64,000 nt of DNA from Bacillota bacterium (GCA_023433405.1 JAEZCT010000022.1:76862-140861), one strand, 5' to 3'; shown: positions 1 to 8,298, counted from the stretch's first letter. Made by a program: numbers and translations. Notes: generated by a model not told the origin, from the letters alone.

Positions 1-781
1 TGGCCTGGGAAAAGGCGTCGCTTAACTGCTCTTTGGGGGCAATGGAGCTTCCTACATACAGGTTCAGCCCCTCCTCAGCGGAGAGCAGCAAGAGCTGATT
101 TGAAAGCTCGGGAACCAGGTCCCAAAAGGTGGTGTCGTCCCGCAGGGCAAGCACCAGCATGGCCTTATCCCCGGCAATCTCGGGTTTTAAAAAAAGGCAC
201 TTGCTTTGGATGCAGGATTGCAGCCGACGAATGCCCCGCTCCACCAGCTGGGGCGGGGTTTGCGTCGTTCCCGAGGGCTGGGCCAGCATCAGGCGCATAC
301 GCGATTCATGGGGAGCGCCCTGCCCCTCTCCGCCCGCGATGTAGGCGCTCAGGCGCTCCCGCAGCACCTCAAGGTCGGGGTCTCGGCGTCCTGTCGCCTC
401 CACTCCGATGTTGGAGAGAAGGACATGCAGGATATGGGAAAACGTCAGCTCCTTGGGCAGGCTGATTACCGGCAGACCATAGCGGTCCGCCTCCCTGATA
501 ATATACGCGGGAATCTCATGGATGTAATATCCCGGCTGTATCAGGATGCCGCTGACCCCCCGCTCCTTGAGGTACGCAATCAGGTTGTTGTGCTTTGCTT
601 CCTCATTTAGCCCATAGCCGGTGGTAACCAACAGCTCGCCGCGCTGAAGGGAGCCCGGCTCATCGAGTATCTCCATGACATTTGCCCACAGGATGCGGTT
701 ATTAAGACCCTTTTCCCCTGCCGCAACCACTGCGCCGGCAAACAGCCGGTGTTCTGTGATATGGCGCACCAGAAAATCCAT
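1..781 (-). CDS. PucR-family transcriptional regulator (C-terminal part outside window)
   Basis: The minus strand is open from an ATG at 781 to the window edge (260 codons, no stop). The start is preceded by AAGGGGAG eight bases upstream. The first 120 or so residues look like the N-terminal ligand domain of PucR-type regulators, with the segment ELLVTTGYGL and the following predicted alpha/beta fold (GVSGILIQPGYYIHEIP). Family members carry a C-terminal helix-turn-helix, which would lie outside the window. They usually control catabolic or transport genes for purines, amino acids or other nitrogen compounds. The neighbouring permease and FAD-oxidoreductase genes on the same strand are possible targets, but that is inference. 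Family assignment is fairly secure; the ligand is unknown. Confidence 0.8.
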   Translation of the reverse strand, partial: MDFLVRHITEHRLFAGAVVAAGEKGLNNRILWANVMEILDEPGSLQRGELLVTTGYGLNEEAKHNNLIAYLKERGVSGILIQPGYYIHEIPAYIIREADRYGLPVISLPKELTFSHILHVLLSNIGVEATGRRDPDLEVLRERLSAYIAGGEGQGAPHESRMRLMLAQPSGTTQTPPQLVERGIRRLQSCIQSKCLFLKPEIAGDKAMLVLALRDDTTFWDLVPELSNQLLLLSAEEGLNLYVGSSIAPKEQLSDAFSQA

Positions 782-927
782 CTGCGTCACTCCCCTTTGC
801 GCTTTGCGTTATGGTTCATATCATAACGCAGTCTGCCCAAGATAGCAACAGCTTACACTATTCCCGTTATAAAACGTTAATGGCAAACTGTACTGCGAGG
901 CACCGGTTTAAAAGGGTAGCGTCTATA

Positions 928-1029
928 ATACTAATCCCCTCAAAAAGAGTCGATAAAAATCCGCGTGAAAACCCATAAATTAAAGCTTTTCACTTGATTT
1001 TTATACTCTTTCAAATCGGATATTAGTAT
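928..1029 (+). repeat. R102 dispersed palindromic element, intact copy
   Basis: This is a 102-bp copy with ends ATACTAATCCCC and ATATTAGTAT and the central segment CCGCGTGAAAACCCATAAAT. Inside the inverted ends, GATAAAAATC and GTGAAAA find their complements GATTTTTAT and TTTTCAC on the other side, so the whole element can fold into one long hairpin. Near-identical copies occur at 9808, 29348, 30682, 30855, 35774, 42973 and 60567. A 17-base piece of the opposite orientation (AAAATCAAGTGAAAAG) follows directly. Confidence 0.92.
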
Positions 1030-1086
1030 AAAATCAAGTGAAAAGTGACCTCTACCATTCTGCATTTTTAAGCGGACTATAAACAC

Positions 1087-1125
1087 GCGAAGGCAGGGAG
1101 GGAACCGAGTTCCCTCCCTGCCTTC
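1087..1125 (-). terminator. Strong hairpin downstream of the permease gene
   Basis: Perfect 18-bp arms at 1087-1104 and 1108-1125 enclose a three-base loop. It lies about 130 bases beyond the stop of the minus-strand permease gene and is most simply read as its transcription terminator. There is no long T run directly beside it. Confidence 0.6.
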
Positions 1126-1137
1126 GATAAAAATTAG

Positions 1138-1171
1138 AGTGATAAGTGATAAGTGATAAGTGATAAGTGAT
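1138..1171. repeat. Short tandem repeat, GTGATAA x about 5
   Basis: The 7-base unit GTGATAA is repeated without interruption almost five times between the hairpin at 1087-1125 and the permease stop. No function is evident. Confidence 0.85.
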
Positions 1172-1253
1172 ATCAGAATAAAGCGAAATAGCTTAACCTG
1201 GTATGTACAAAAAGACAAGAAGCAGTATGAAGCAAAATGCATGGAGTGTTCAG

Positions 1254-2624
1254 TTAAATCAGGAAGAACGAGACGAGAAGGGTAGCGCCCAGACCGCAGA
1301 CAACCGGAATGAGGTTCTTTCTCGCAAGGTCAGCCGCCTTAACGTTGCAGATAGCCGCTACAGGGATAACCGCCCAAGGAATCACAGTGCCGCCGCCGAC
1401 CCATACGGTCACAAGCTGACCAAGGGCGGTGAGGGTTGCAACGTTAGCGCCCGAAGCGATGGAGAAGGTCTGTGCAAGCGAACCGATCAGCGGCAGGCCC
1501 GAGAAGCCGGAGCCGTCAAGTCCGGTAACGATACCGATAAGCGCCTGCATAATCGCAACAGGAATCTTAGCCATGGGGATTGCGTTAGCAAGAGACATAC
1601 CGAGGTCTGTCAGGATATTGGGTGCGCCCTCTCCCAAAACCTTGGCTGCCATTTCGCCGCTGCCCATAAAGAAGAACGACGCGATTACGATAACGGGAGC
1701 AAAGATCTTGATGGCGAAGATAAACCCGTCCTTGACCATATCGGTGATATCATCCAGCGAGTTGAGGGGATGACCGCGGAAGATGAGGATGATACACATG
1801 ATGATGACTGCGGTGCCGCCAACCAGCGCCGTTGCGTCGCCGCCGACAATCTTAAACACAATCATCAGAATAACATCAATGACAAAGGCAAGGGGGGTAA
1901 GGATGGCAATAAAGTAGGCAAACCGGGTAGCCTTTACAGGCGCGGCTGCCTCAACCTCTACAGCGGTGGTTTCGGCGGTGCCTTTCTTCATATCCCGCAA
2001 AAACAGTACAAACGCGACGGCGATGGTGACAACCGACATCACCGCCCAAAGGGGGATGCTGGCCGCCATAACGTCGGTGGTGGAAAGCCCCGCGGCCTTC
2101 GCGGAAATAGCCGGCGCGCCTTGGATAAAGTAATCGCCCGAAAGTCCGAGGCCGTGACCAAAAAGGTTCATGGCAACCGCTGCCCAGATGGCGGGCAGAC
2201 CGGATTTAAGCGCTACGGGCAGCAGGATGGCGCCAACCAGCGCAACCGCCGGTGAGGGCCAAATAAACCAAGAGGCGATAAGCATTACGCAGCCGACGGC
2301 AAAGAACGCCACCTTCTGGGTTTTAATCACCTTTTTAAGCGGGCTGATCATCAGCTCATCCGCGCCAATGCTGCTTAGACATTTTGACATGGACACGACC
2401 AGCGCGATAACGATGATGATGCCCATAAACTCGTTGGACGAGCTCACCAGCGAGTTATACATCACCTGAATCGCGGAGATGACGTTGCCGCCGCTGCTGA
2501 CAAGACCCATCAAAAACACGCCGATGATGCAGGGCAGAACGATCTCTTTTTTAAGTAACAGTACAGCGATGATGATTACCGTCATAATAATGTAGACGTA
2601 GTGCAAAGCCCCAAGTGTAATCAT
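1254..2624 (-). CDS. Multi-pass permease (ion transporter / GntP-like superfamily)
   Basis: A 456-residue, very hydrophobic protein with about 11-12 predicted membrane segments, and a short hydrophilic loop near residues 215-235 (acidic, alanine-rich). The glycine-rich re-entrant-like segments GLDGSGFSGLPLIGSL and WVGGGTVIPWA resemble those of secondary carriers for organic acids in the GntP/DcuC/CitMHS type of fold. The start is supported by GAGGAG six bases upstream. It lies 57 bases after the FAD-oxidoreductase gene on the same strand, so the two are probably one transcript and the permease may import that enzyme's substrate. The exact family and substrate are not recognisable by eye. Confidence 0.6.
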   Translation of the reverse strand: MITLGALHYVYIIMTVIIIAVLLLKKEIVLPCIIGVFLMGLVSSGGNVISAIQVMYNSLVSSSNEFMGIIIVIALVVSMSKCLSSIGADELMISPLKKVIKTQKVAFFAVGCVMLIASWFIWPSPAVALVGAILLPVALKSGLPAIWAAVAMNLFGHGLGLSGDYFIQGAPAISAKAAGLSTTDVMAASIPLWAVMSVVTIAVAFVLFLRDMKKGTAETTAVEVEAAAPVKATRFAYFIAILTPLAFVIDVILMIVFKIVGGDATALVGGTAVIIMCIILIFRGHPLNSLDDITDMVKDGFIFAIKIFAPVIVIASFFFMGSGEMAAKVLGEGAPNILTDLGMSLANAIPMAKIPVAIMQALIGIVTGLDGSGFSGLPLIGSLAQTFSIASGANVATLTALGQLVTVWVGGGTVIPWAVIPVAAICNVKAADLARKNLIPVVCGLGATLLVSFFLI

Positions 2625-2681
2625 TTTCTTCTCCTCATTTTGTAAAATTTCCTGCTATGTCCCCCTCAAAACAAGGCTTGG

Positions 2682-3983
2682 CTACGCGTTTCGCCCTGCT
2701 GCGGCTACCTTGGCTTCCTGCACCATAAAGACGCCTGTAAGCCCCAGCTTTTCAACGCGTTCCTTAATTGCGCTCACATCGGTGGTATACTGCCCCAAAG
2801 ACTTCATGCGCTCAAACAGCACCGAGCCCGAGAAGGTGTACTTTAGGCCTAGCCCTTTTTCCGTCTTCATCTGCTCATTGACATAAGCAATCGCATCCCC
2901 TATCGCAAGCTCTCTGGGCAGGATAAGCGGCTCGCTCTCAAGGGCGAACCTTACCGCGTTGTAACCCGCAAGGGTACCGGTGACGATGGCTTCGGTATGC
3001 CCCACCAAAAGCCCCGCCTTTTCTCCCGCGCAAAACAGGTTTTCAACACCCTCGACCTTTAGCGCGTCGTTTCTTGGCGCCATAGCAAAATATCGCATCG
3101 AGTTCCCTTTGCCGCCGGCATAGGGGTCCTCGTATCGCGCTTTTTCAAAGCCTGGAATCTTGTGCAGCCTGCCAAGGTCAAAGAAGGGTGACATTAGCTT
3201 GGCATGGCCGGTATCGAGTAAAATAACATTCTGCTTAAACTCCTCCAGCGCATACTGCTGGCAGGCCTTGATGGATAGGTGGTCCTCAATCAGCTCCGCC
3301 GGAATGGGAATAACCGCCACACCGTCGCGCTCCAGCTTTTCCACAATCTCGTGGGAGAGTGATTCCTTGTACAGCTTGCAGGAGCCGCTCATGGCGCCTA
3401 CCGTGCCGCCCGCCTTTTTGCCCTGCACCTCGGGCACGCCCGCCATCCCGGCTAGGGACACCCTCCCGCCGAAGCTTGGGCAGCGCAGGATGCACATGGC
3501 ACAGCCGTTGCCGTATTTATTGCAGTTGTTCATTGGGCCCGCCGTACCTGTGGTATCCACAAACACATCGCCTTCCCACCAGTTGCCGTCGCCCGCCTCA
3601 ACCGCGGAGATGGACTTATCGGCCATGCGGATGTTCGAGATTCTTGAGTTTAGCACCACCTCAACACCAATGCTCTGGAGGTAATGCTCCACCGCCGCGG
3701 GAGTGGTGGCAATATCATACAGGTTAGCGTGCTTATGGCCGGGGAACTCGATATTAACATGGCGTGAGTTTTCATCTACCAGCTCAAAAATCTCCCCGCC
3801 GCCCAAGGCAATGGCCTCCTCGGTTGCGGTAAAGCGCCCGTTGTTGCGCATAATGCCGCCTACAAGGCCGGTGCCAAGCAGCATATCGGTGCGCTCATGC
3901 AGCGTAACCTCCGCGCCGCCTTTTCTTGCGGCAACGGCGGCGGCACAACCCGACCAGCCTCCGCCAACAATTACAACCTTCAT
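2682..3983 (-). CDS. FAD-dependent oxidoreductase, GidA/TrmFO-like fold
   Basis: The N-terminus MKVVIVGGGWSGCAAAVAA is a Rossmann dinucleotide-binding motif. The C-terminal stretch FCAGEKAGLLVGHTEAIVTG resembles the second FAD-binding motif of GidA/TrmFO-type flavoproteins. A cysteine-rich segment near residues 155-170 (CNKYGNGCAMCILRC) may bind a metal or iron-sulfur cluster. The ATG at 3983 is preferred over the in-frame ATG at 3989 because AAAAGGAG stands nine bases before the former and only three before the latter. It is the first gene of the operon with the permease and has a structured leader (4121-4181). The substrate is unknown; a catabolic oxidation of a hydroxy or amino compound is likely. 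Confidence 0.75.
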   Translation of the reverse strand: MKVVIVGGGWSGCAAAVAARKGGAEVTLHERTDMLLGTGLVGGIMRNNGRFTATEEAIALGGGEIFELVDENSRHVNIEFPGHKHANLYDIATTPAAVEHYLQSIGVEVVLNSRISNIRMADKSISAVEAGDGNWWEGDVFVDTTGTAGPMNNCNKYGNGCAMCILRCPSFGGRVSLAGMAGVPEVQGKKAGGTVGAMSGSCKLYKESLSHEIVEKLERDGVAVIPIPAELIEDHLSIKACQQYALEEFKQNVILLDTGHAKLMSPFFDLGRLHKIPGFEKARYEDPYAGGKGNSMRYFAMAPRNDALKVEGVENLFCAGEKAGLLVGHTEAIVTGTLAGYNAVRFALESEPLILPRELAIGDAIAYVNEQMKTEKGLGLKYTFSGSVLFERMKSLGQYTTDVSAIKERVEKLGLTGVFMVQEAKVAAAGRNA

Positions 3984-4120
3984 CGTCATAATCTCCTTTT
4001 ACCATTGATGATTAAGCCCAAAAAGCTTGCTGCCTTTTCAAATTAGGCAGGATAAAAATGCGGCTCCAAGCTGGCAGGCAGGAACCGGAATTACCAAACA
4101 GACTAAAAAAAACAAAAAGA

Positions 4121-4180
4121 GCGTCTGCCAAGGGGGGTAAATGGTACACATAGCCCCTTAACAAACGCCATCGTTTTGTT
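4121..4180 (-). promoter_or_regulatory. Transcription attenuator in the leader of the FAD-oxidoreductase operon
   Basis: Read on the minus strand, positions 4168-4154 and 4135-4121 form an uninterrupted 15-bp stem (GCGUUUGUUAAGGGG with CCCCUUGGCAGACGC, three G-U pairs), followed by UCUUUUUG and eight more U: an intrinsic terminator. The 5' half also pairs upstream: AACAAAACG (4180-4172) with CGUUUGUU (4167-4160), closing a four-base loop. The two foldings exclude each other. No gene lies upstream on this strand, so a terminator here makes sense only as attenuation of the gene starting at 3983. The signal read is unknown. Confidence 0.65.
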
Positions 4181-4187
4181 GGCTCTC

Positions 4188-4216
4188 ATGATAAATGCCC
4201 TTCGGCGTTTTGTCAA
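4188..4216 (-). promoter_or_regulatory. Sigma-A-type promoter for the FAD-oxidoreductase operon
   Basis: On the minus strand, TTGACA (4216-4211) and TATCAT (4193-4188) are separated by exactly 17 bases. Transcription would start near 4181, just before the antiterminator hairpin, giving a leader of about 200 bases. Confidence 0.75.
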
Positions 4217-4359
4217 GCGTGTTTTCGTAATTTGACGAACTTTCAAATAAATGACCCAAAAACATCTCGATTGTTTGGGTAAAATGAATAATTATCAGGA
4301 AAAATGTGTATTCATGCATCGCTTGCCAAGCCACCATTGCTATTCAGGTCTTTTTTTGC

Positions 4360-4382
4360 GGTATGGACACTTTGTCCATACC
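4360..4382. promoter_or_regulatory. Perfect inverted repeat, likely operator
   Basis: GGTATGGACA and TGTCCATACC are perfect 10-bp inverted arms around CTT, followed at once by a further CCCATACC half-site. The site lies 29 bases upstream of the -35 box of the plus-strand promoter at 4411-4440, in the divergent intergenic region. That position fits an activator or a regulator shared by both operons. Confidence 0.6.
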
Positions 4383-4410
4383 CCCATACCTTTTGCGTAC
4401 ATCCCGTAGA

Positions 4411-4440
4411 TTGCCCTTGCCGCGCGGACTGCGTTACAAT
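4411..4440 (+). promoter_or_regulatory. Candidate promoter of the 2-hydroxyacid dehydrogenase gene
   Basis: TTGCCC (4411-4416) and TACAAT (4435-4440) are spaced by 18 bases, giving a leader of about 195 bases before the start at 4644. The leader contains a piece similar to the R102 end (near 4503, AAATCCCCTCAATAAG). Confidence 0.45.
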
Positions 4441-4643
4441 AAAAGCAAATGCAGGACATGGCAGGCAAAAATTTGATTAAAAACTTCGATCAATGGCTAT
4501 GGAATACAAATCCCCTCAATAAGTGCTTTTAGCAACGGTTATAGCATCGGAATGACGCGGGCGCTGTCACGGTCGCGTAGCAATAACTAAGCAGGAGTCA
4601 TCCGCTTTGGGCGATACCGCCCGTTAACAGAAAGGAGTGCAAA

Positions 4644-5645
4644 ATGAGCGATATGAGCCAAATGAACAGTTTGGGCTGTAGAATTTTAATCACCGAGGAA
4701 ATTAATGCACAGGGCGTACAGCTTTTGAAGGATAACGGTTACGAGATACGCATGGGAACCGGCATCTCGGAGGACACCGTTGTGCGTGAGATAGAGGATT
4801 GCGACGCGATTTTAACACGCAACGCCATTATTACCGAAAAGATTATGCTGGCGTCGGATAGGCTGAAGGTGGTTGCCATGCACGGCGTGGGGGTGGATAA
4901 TATTGATATCTCCGCCGCTACCCGCCTTGGTATTTGGGTGGTAAACGCCGCGCACTCCAACATGGTGTCAGTGGCGGAGTTTACCATGGGGCTAATCCTT
5001 GACCTTGCGCGTAACATCCTGCCCTACGACCGCCGTCTTCGCACCGGCGACTGGAATGTTCGCCGCATGATTGGCACCGAGCTTGCGGGCAAGACCCTTG
5101 GTGTCATCGGGATGGGCAATATCGGCTCGCTGGTTGCCAAAAAGGCCGCTGCAGGCTTTGATATGAAGGTGCTTGCGTACAAGCGCACGATTGCCGGGGC
5201 AAGACCGATAGAAGGCGTTAGCTATACCCAGGACATGGACGAGGTGATTCGCCGCGCGGACTTTTTGAGCCTGCATGTACCCTATACCCCCGGCACGGCG
5301 GAGCTGATTGGCGCCCGCGAGCTTAGCATGATGAAGCCCGGCGCGTTTTTGATTAACACCGCGCGCGGCGAGGTGGTTGACGAATCGGCGCTGTACGAAA
5401 CGCTGCGCGACAAGAGGATAGCGGGAGCCGCCGTGGATGTTTTTACCGGCGAGATCCCAAAGGAGGATAACCCCCTGCTAACACTGGATAATATCATCGT
5501 CACCCCCCACGCCGCCGCGTTTACCGCTCAGGCAGTCGCCAATATGGCACTGCATTCGGCATTGGGCGTGCATGAGGTGCTCAGCGGGCAGGAGCCCACC
5601 TGGTCGGTTAACCGTCCCGTCTGTGTAAACAAGGTATGCGTATAA
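4644..5645 (+). CDS. D-isomer-specific 2-hydroxyacid dehydrogenase (SerA/HprA type)
   Basis: A 333-residue NAD-dependent dehydrogenase. The nucleotide-binding motif is GVIGMGNIG. The catalytic Arg lies in NTARGEVVDESAL, the Glu in DVFTGEIP and the His in TPHAAAFT. The family reduces 2-oxo acids (hydroxypyruvate, glyoxylate, phosphohydroxypyruvate) or oxidises the matching D-hydroxy acids. No C-terminal ACT domain is present, so it is not the feedback-regulated form of SerA. AAAGGAG six bases upstream supports the start. It is divergent from the FAD-oxidoreductase operon and followed by an aminotransferase; together these can interconvert hydroxy, oxo and amino acids. The specific substrate cannot be read from the sequence. 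Confidence 0.88.
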   Translation: MSDMSQMNSLGCRILITEEINAQGVQLLKDNGYEIRMGTGISEDTVVREIEDCDAILTRNAIITEKIMLASDRLKVVAMHGVGVDNIDISAATRLGIWVVNAAHSNMVSVAEFTMGLILDLARNILPYDRRLRTGDWNVRRMIGTELAGKTLGVIGMGNIGSLVAKKAAAGFDMKVLAYKRTIAGARPIEGVSYTQDMDEVIRRADFLSLHVPYTPGTAELIGARELSMMKPGAFLINTARGEVVDESALYETLRDKRIAGAAVDVFTGEIPKEDNPLLTLDNIIVTPHAAAFTAQAVANMALHSALGVHEVLSGQEPTWSVNRPVCVNKVCV

Positions 5646-5996
5646 ACGCATACACTTTTTCAAATAATTCTTCTCTTTGCTTTGCTGATTGCTAATTGCG
5701 TACAAGGGGTTTGAAGATACCTTCAAACCCGACCTGCCCCGGTTTGGGGGGAGCCGTGACACAATCCCCTGTGCCACGGCTTAATTGGCATGACAATATA
5801 CTTATTAATAATATGCGGCGGTTTGCATACTCAAGCCTAACTTAAAAATAATCCTTCAAAAGCCCGCGCCGGCAAAACGGGCATAGCCGTTTTGCGGGGG
5901 AGGGAAAGACGCTTTGCCGGATAAATTTGGTGTCTGAAGCGCTCGTTTAAGAATACAGCGAAAGCACCGTACTGCTACGAAGGGAATGAATAAAGC
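5646..5996. other. Intergenic region with three small hairpins, no gene seen
   Basis: The region holds inverted repeats at 5707-5716/5721-5730 (GGGTTTGAAG with CTTCAAACCC), around 5751-5780 (GCCGTG with CACGGC) and at 5872-5880/5887-5895 (GCAAAACGG with CCGTTTTGC). The first two may end transcription of the dehydrogenase gene. No coding sequence is visible. Confidence 0.5.
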
Positions 5997-7193
5997 ATGA
6001 GCGACAAGGAATATAGATTCTCACCTGCGGCAAGGCTTGACGAAATGTTCTTTTCCCCCATCCGTGTGATGCTGGATAAGGTGCGGGAGGCGGGGGAGCG
6101 CGGCGTGAAGGTAGTGCCTCTGGTTGCGGGAGAACCGGATTTTAACACCCCGCAGGAGATAAAGGATGCAACCGCCCGCGCGCTAGCGGCAAATTTCACC
6201 CATTACGGCTCCAACCGCGGTCAGCCAAAGCTGCGGCGGGCAATTGCCCGGCTGTTAGAAAAAGACACGGGCATTGCCTACGATCCTGAAACCGAGCTGC
6301 TGGTGACCTGCGGCGGTGCCGAGGCAATAAACAACGCCATTTTGGCTACCGTCAACCCGGATGATGAAATTATACTGTTTACCCCCGTCTTTGTGAGCTA
6401 CGAAAACCTGCTGCGCATGTGCGGCGCCAAGGTGGTGGAGCTGCCGCTGCGGGGAGAAAACGGCTTTCAGCCCGATATGGAGGAGGTGCGGCGCAGCATA
6501 ACCACAAAAACTCGCATGATGATACTAAACAGCCCCAACAATCCCACGGGAGTGGTGTTTACCCGTGAGCTGCTGGGCGATTTGGCGAGGCTTGCCTGCG
6601 AGCACAACCTGTTGGTGTTCTCGGATGAAATATACAGCACGCTGACCTACGGCGGCACTCAGTTTTGTTCTATCGCCTCCTTTCCGGGGATGCGGGAGCG
6701 CACGATTATGATGAATGGCTTCTCAAAGGCCTACGCCATGACAGGCTGGAGGCTTGGCTATATCGCGGCGGAAAAAAGCATCCTATCCGCCATCCTTAAG
6801 GTGCATCAGTACTCCACCACCTGCGCTCCCACCTTTATACAGGAAGGGCTTGCGGAGGCCATGGAGAATAAAGGCACCCTCGCGGCGGTAGGCGAAATGA
6901 AAGAAACCTTTGCACAGCGACGCGCACTGCTGCTGCGGGGGCTCGACAGCATTCCCAGGCTGCGCTATACTCGGCCGGACGGCGCGTTTTACGTCTTTGT
7001 GGATGTTTCGCAAACCGGTCTTTCCGGCGATGCCTTTGCCGCACGCCTGTTTGATGAAAAGCAGGTTGCAACCGTCCCGGGCTCGGGCTTTGGCAAGGGG
7101 TGCGAAAGCTATGTGCGCCTGTCCTTTGCCACGGGTGAGCAGAATATTACCGAAGGGCTAAAGCGCATTGCGGAGTTTACCGCCGCGCTGTAA
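5997..7193 (+). CDS. PLP-dependent aminotransferase, class I/II
   Basis: A 398-residue fold-type I aminotransferase. Recognisable motifs are FTHYGSNRGQPKLRRA near residue 65, LNSPNNPTGVVFTRE (substrate and cofactor binding Asn), FSDEIYSTLTYGG (Asp to the pyridine nitrogen) and the Schiff-base lysine in NGFSKAYAMTGWRLGY. The protein resembles aspartate/aromatic aminotransferases of subgroup I-gamma and would convert an amino acid and a 2-oxo acid. The ribosome binding site is weak (GAAGGG, 13 bases away), so the start is less certain. It lies 351 bases after the hydroxyacid dehydrogenase. The stop codon TAA at 7191-7193 coincides with the TAATAC that begins a degraded R102 copy. Confidence 0.88.
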   Translation: MSDKEYRFSPAARLDEMFFSPIRVMLDKVREAGERGVKVVPLVAGEPDFNTPQEIKDATARALAANFTHYGSNRGQPKLRRAIARLLEKDTGIAYDPETELLVTCGGAEAINNAILATVNPDDEIILFTPVFVSYENLLRMCGAKVVELPLRGENGFQPDMEEVRRSITTKTRMMILNSPNNPTGVVFTRELLGDLARLACEHNLLVFSDEIYSTLTYGGTQFCSIASFPGMRERTIMMNGFSKAYAMTGWRLGYIAAEKSILSAILKVHQYSTTCAPTFIQEGLAEAMENKGTLAAVGEMKETFAQRRALLLRGLDSIPRLRYTRPDGAFYVFVDVSQTGLSGDAFAARLFDEKQVATVPGSGFGKGCESYVRLSFATGEQNITEGLKRIAEFTAAL

Positions 7194-7275
7194 TACAGAT
7201 ATCCTCAAATAAGCGTAGAAATGCAGATAAAAATCCGCGTGAAAACCCATAAACCAAAGCAGAGTGCTTCACATA
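7190..7275 (+). repeat. R102 element, degraded partial copy
   Basis: The left end and centre are recognisable (TAATACAGATATCCTCAAA, then GATAAAAATCCGCGTGAAAA and ACCCATAAACCAAAGC). The right half is lost. The copy overlaps the stop codon of the aminotransferase gene. Confidence 0.75.
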
Positions 7276-7389
7276 ACTTGGTACACGCTACACGTTTAAA
7301 GCTCATAGCAATTGTTATAGACACAGGCTTTTACATAGCTTGGAACGATTTCAGGACGAGAATAGTATTAAGCCAAAGGAAGCGGTACG

Positions 7390-8298
7390 ATGGATTTTCA
7401 GACCATGGTGGGGCTGCAGCTTATGCTGTTTCTACTAATCTTAGCGGGCGTATACGCGCAAAAGCGCGGTATCCTTAACGAGCAGGCGCAAAAGATGCTC
7501 TCCGACCTGTTAATCGGGGTAATTTTACCCTGCAATATCGTTTCTTCCTTTCATATTGAGCTTACCCCAAGGCTGCTGTATGAATCGGGGCTTGTGCTGG
7601 TGGTTGCGTTTGGAGCGCAGGTGTTATTCTTGCTCTTTAGCCGCATCTTCTATTTTAAAACAGAGCGCAGGCGGCAAATGGTTTTGCGCTACGCCACTAT
7701 ATGCTCCAACGCGGGCTTTCTGGGCTTACCCCTTGCGGGCAGCATCTTTGGCGCGGAGGGTACGCTGTACGCCTCCATCGCGCTGATTCCGCTGCGAGTG
7801 TTTATGTGGTCGTCGGGACTTTCGCTGTTTACCAAAACCAGCGCAAAATCCACGTTTAAAACGCTCATAACCCATCCCTGCATTATTGCGGTGTTTGTAG
7901 GCTTTGGCGTGCTGTTTATGCCATGGGAGCTGCCAACCTTCCTTGCCAAAGCGGTTGACAGCATTGGTGGCTGTACCATTCCTGTTTCTATGATTATCAT
8001 CGGCAGCATTCTCGCCGGGGTGAATATTAAGAAGGTGGTTAGTTTCGTTTCGCTGTACTTTTCCTTTATCCGCCTCATCCTCATTCCGGTGGCGCTGTAT
8101 GGAATCTTAGTTCTTCTGCCGGTGCCGCCGCTGGTTACCGGGGTTACGGTGCTGCTGGCCGCCATGCCTGCGGGAAGCACTACGGCAATATTGGCGGCGC
8201 GCTATGACGGCGACGCGGAGTTTGCCTCAGCGTTGGTGTTTGTTTCAACCCTGCTGTCGCTGGTCACCATCCCGCTCCTGGCCTTTGCGCTGTTTTAG
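7390..8298 (+). CDS. AEC-family (auxin efflux carrier-like) transporter
   Basis: A 302-residue membrane protein with about ten predicted helices in two halves, starting MDFQTMVGLQLMLFLLILAG. Family signatures are the NxGFLGLPL-type segment (CSNAGFLGLPLAGSIFG) in the first half and the second-half segment AAMPAGSTTAILAARYDGD. Bacterial members export or exchange malate, malonate and similar carboxylates. AAAGGAAG lies about seven bases before the ATG. It is the last of the plus-strand genes in the hydroxyacid/aminotransferase group and may move the acid they produce or use. The family call is secure; the substrate is inferred from context only. Confidence 0.85.
   Translation: MDFQTMVGLQLMLFLLILAGVYAQKRGILNEQAQKMLSDLLIGVILPCNIVSSFHIELTPRLLYESGLVLVVAFGAQVLFLLFSRIFYFKTERRRQMVLRYATICSNAGFLGLPLAGSIFGAEGTLYASIALIPLRVFMWSSGLSLFTKTSAKSTFKTLITHPCIIAVFVGFGVLFMPWELPTFLAKAVDSIGGCTIPVSMIIIGSILAGVNIKKVVSFVSLYFSFIRLILIPVALYGILVLLPVPPLVTGVTVLLAAMPAGSTTAILAARYDGDAEFASALVFVSTLLSLVTIPLLAFALF

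Noticed and set aside
940..1242. Short frames in R102 copies giving a shared peptide tail (FILISDLKEYKNQ type)
   Set aside because: They recur only because the element is repeated. They have no ribosome binding site and no constant start, so they are not genes.
1203..2255. A 350-codon open frame on the plus strand opposite the permease gene
   Set aside because: The product is hydrophilic and low in complexity with no recognisable domain, and the minus-strand frame has a good ribosome binding site and a clear membrane protein. It is a shadow of that gene.
4121..4216. The leader as a T-box or a known riboswitch
   Set aside because: No T-box sequence (AGGGTGGNACCGCG) and no purine, TPP, SAM, lysine or similar core is recognisable. 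It is reported only as an attenuator of unknown signal.
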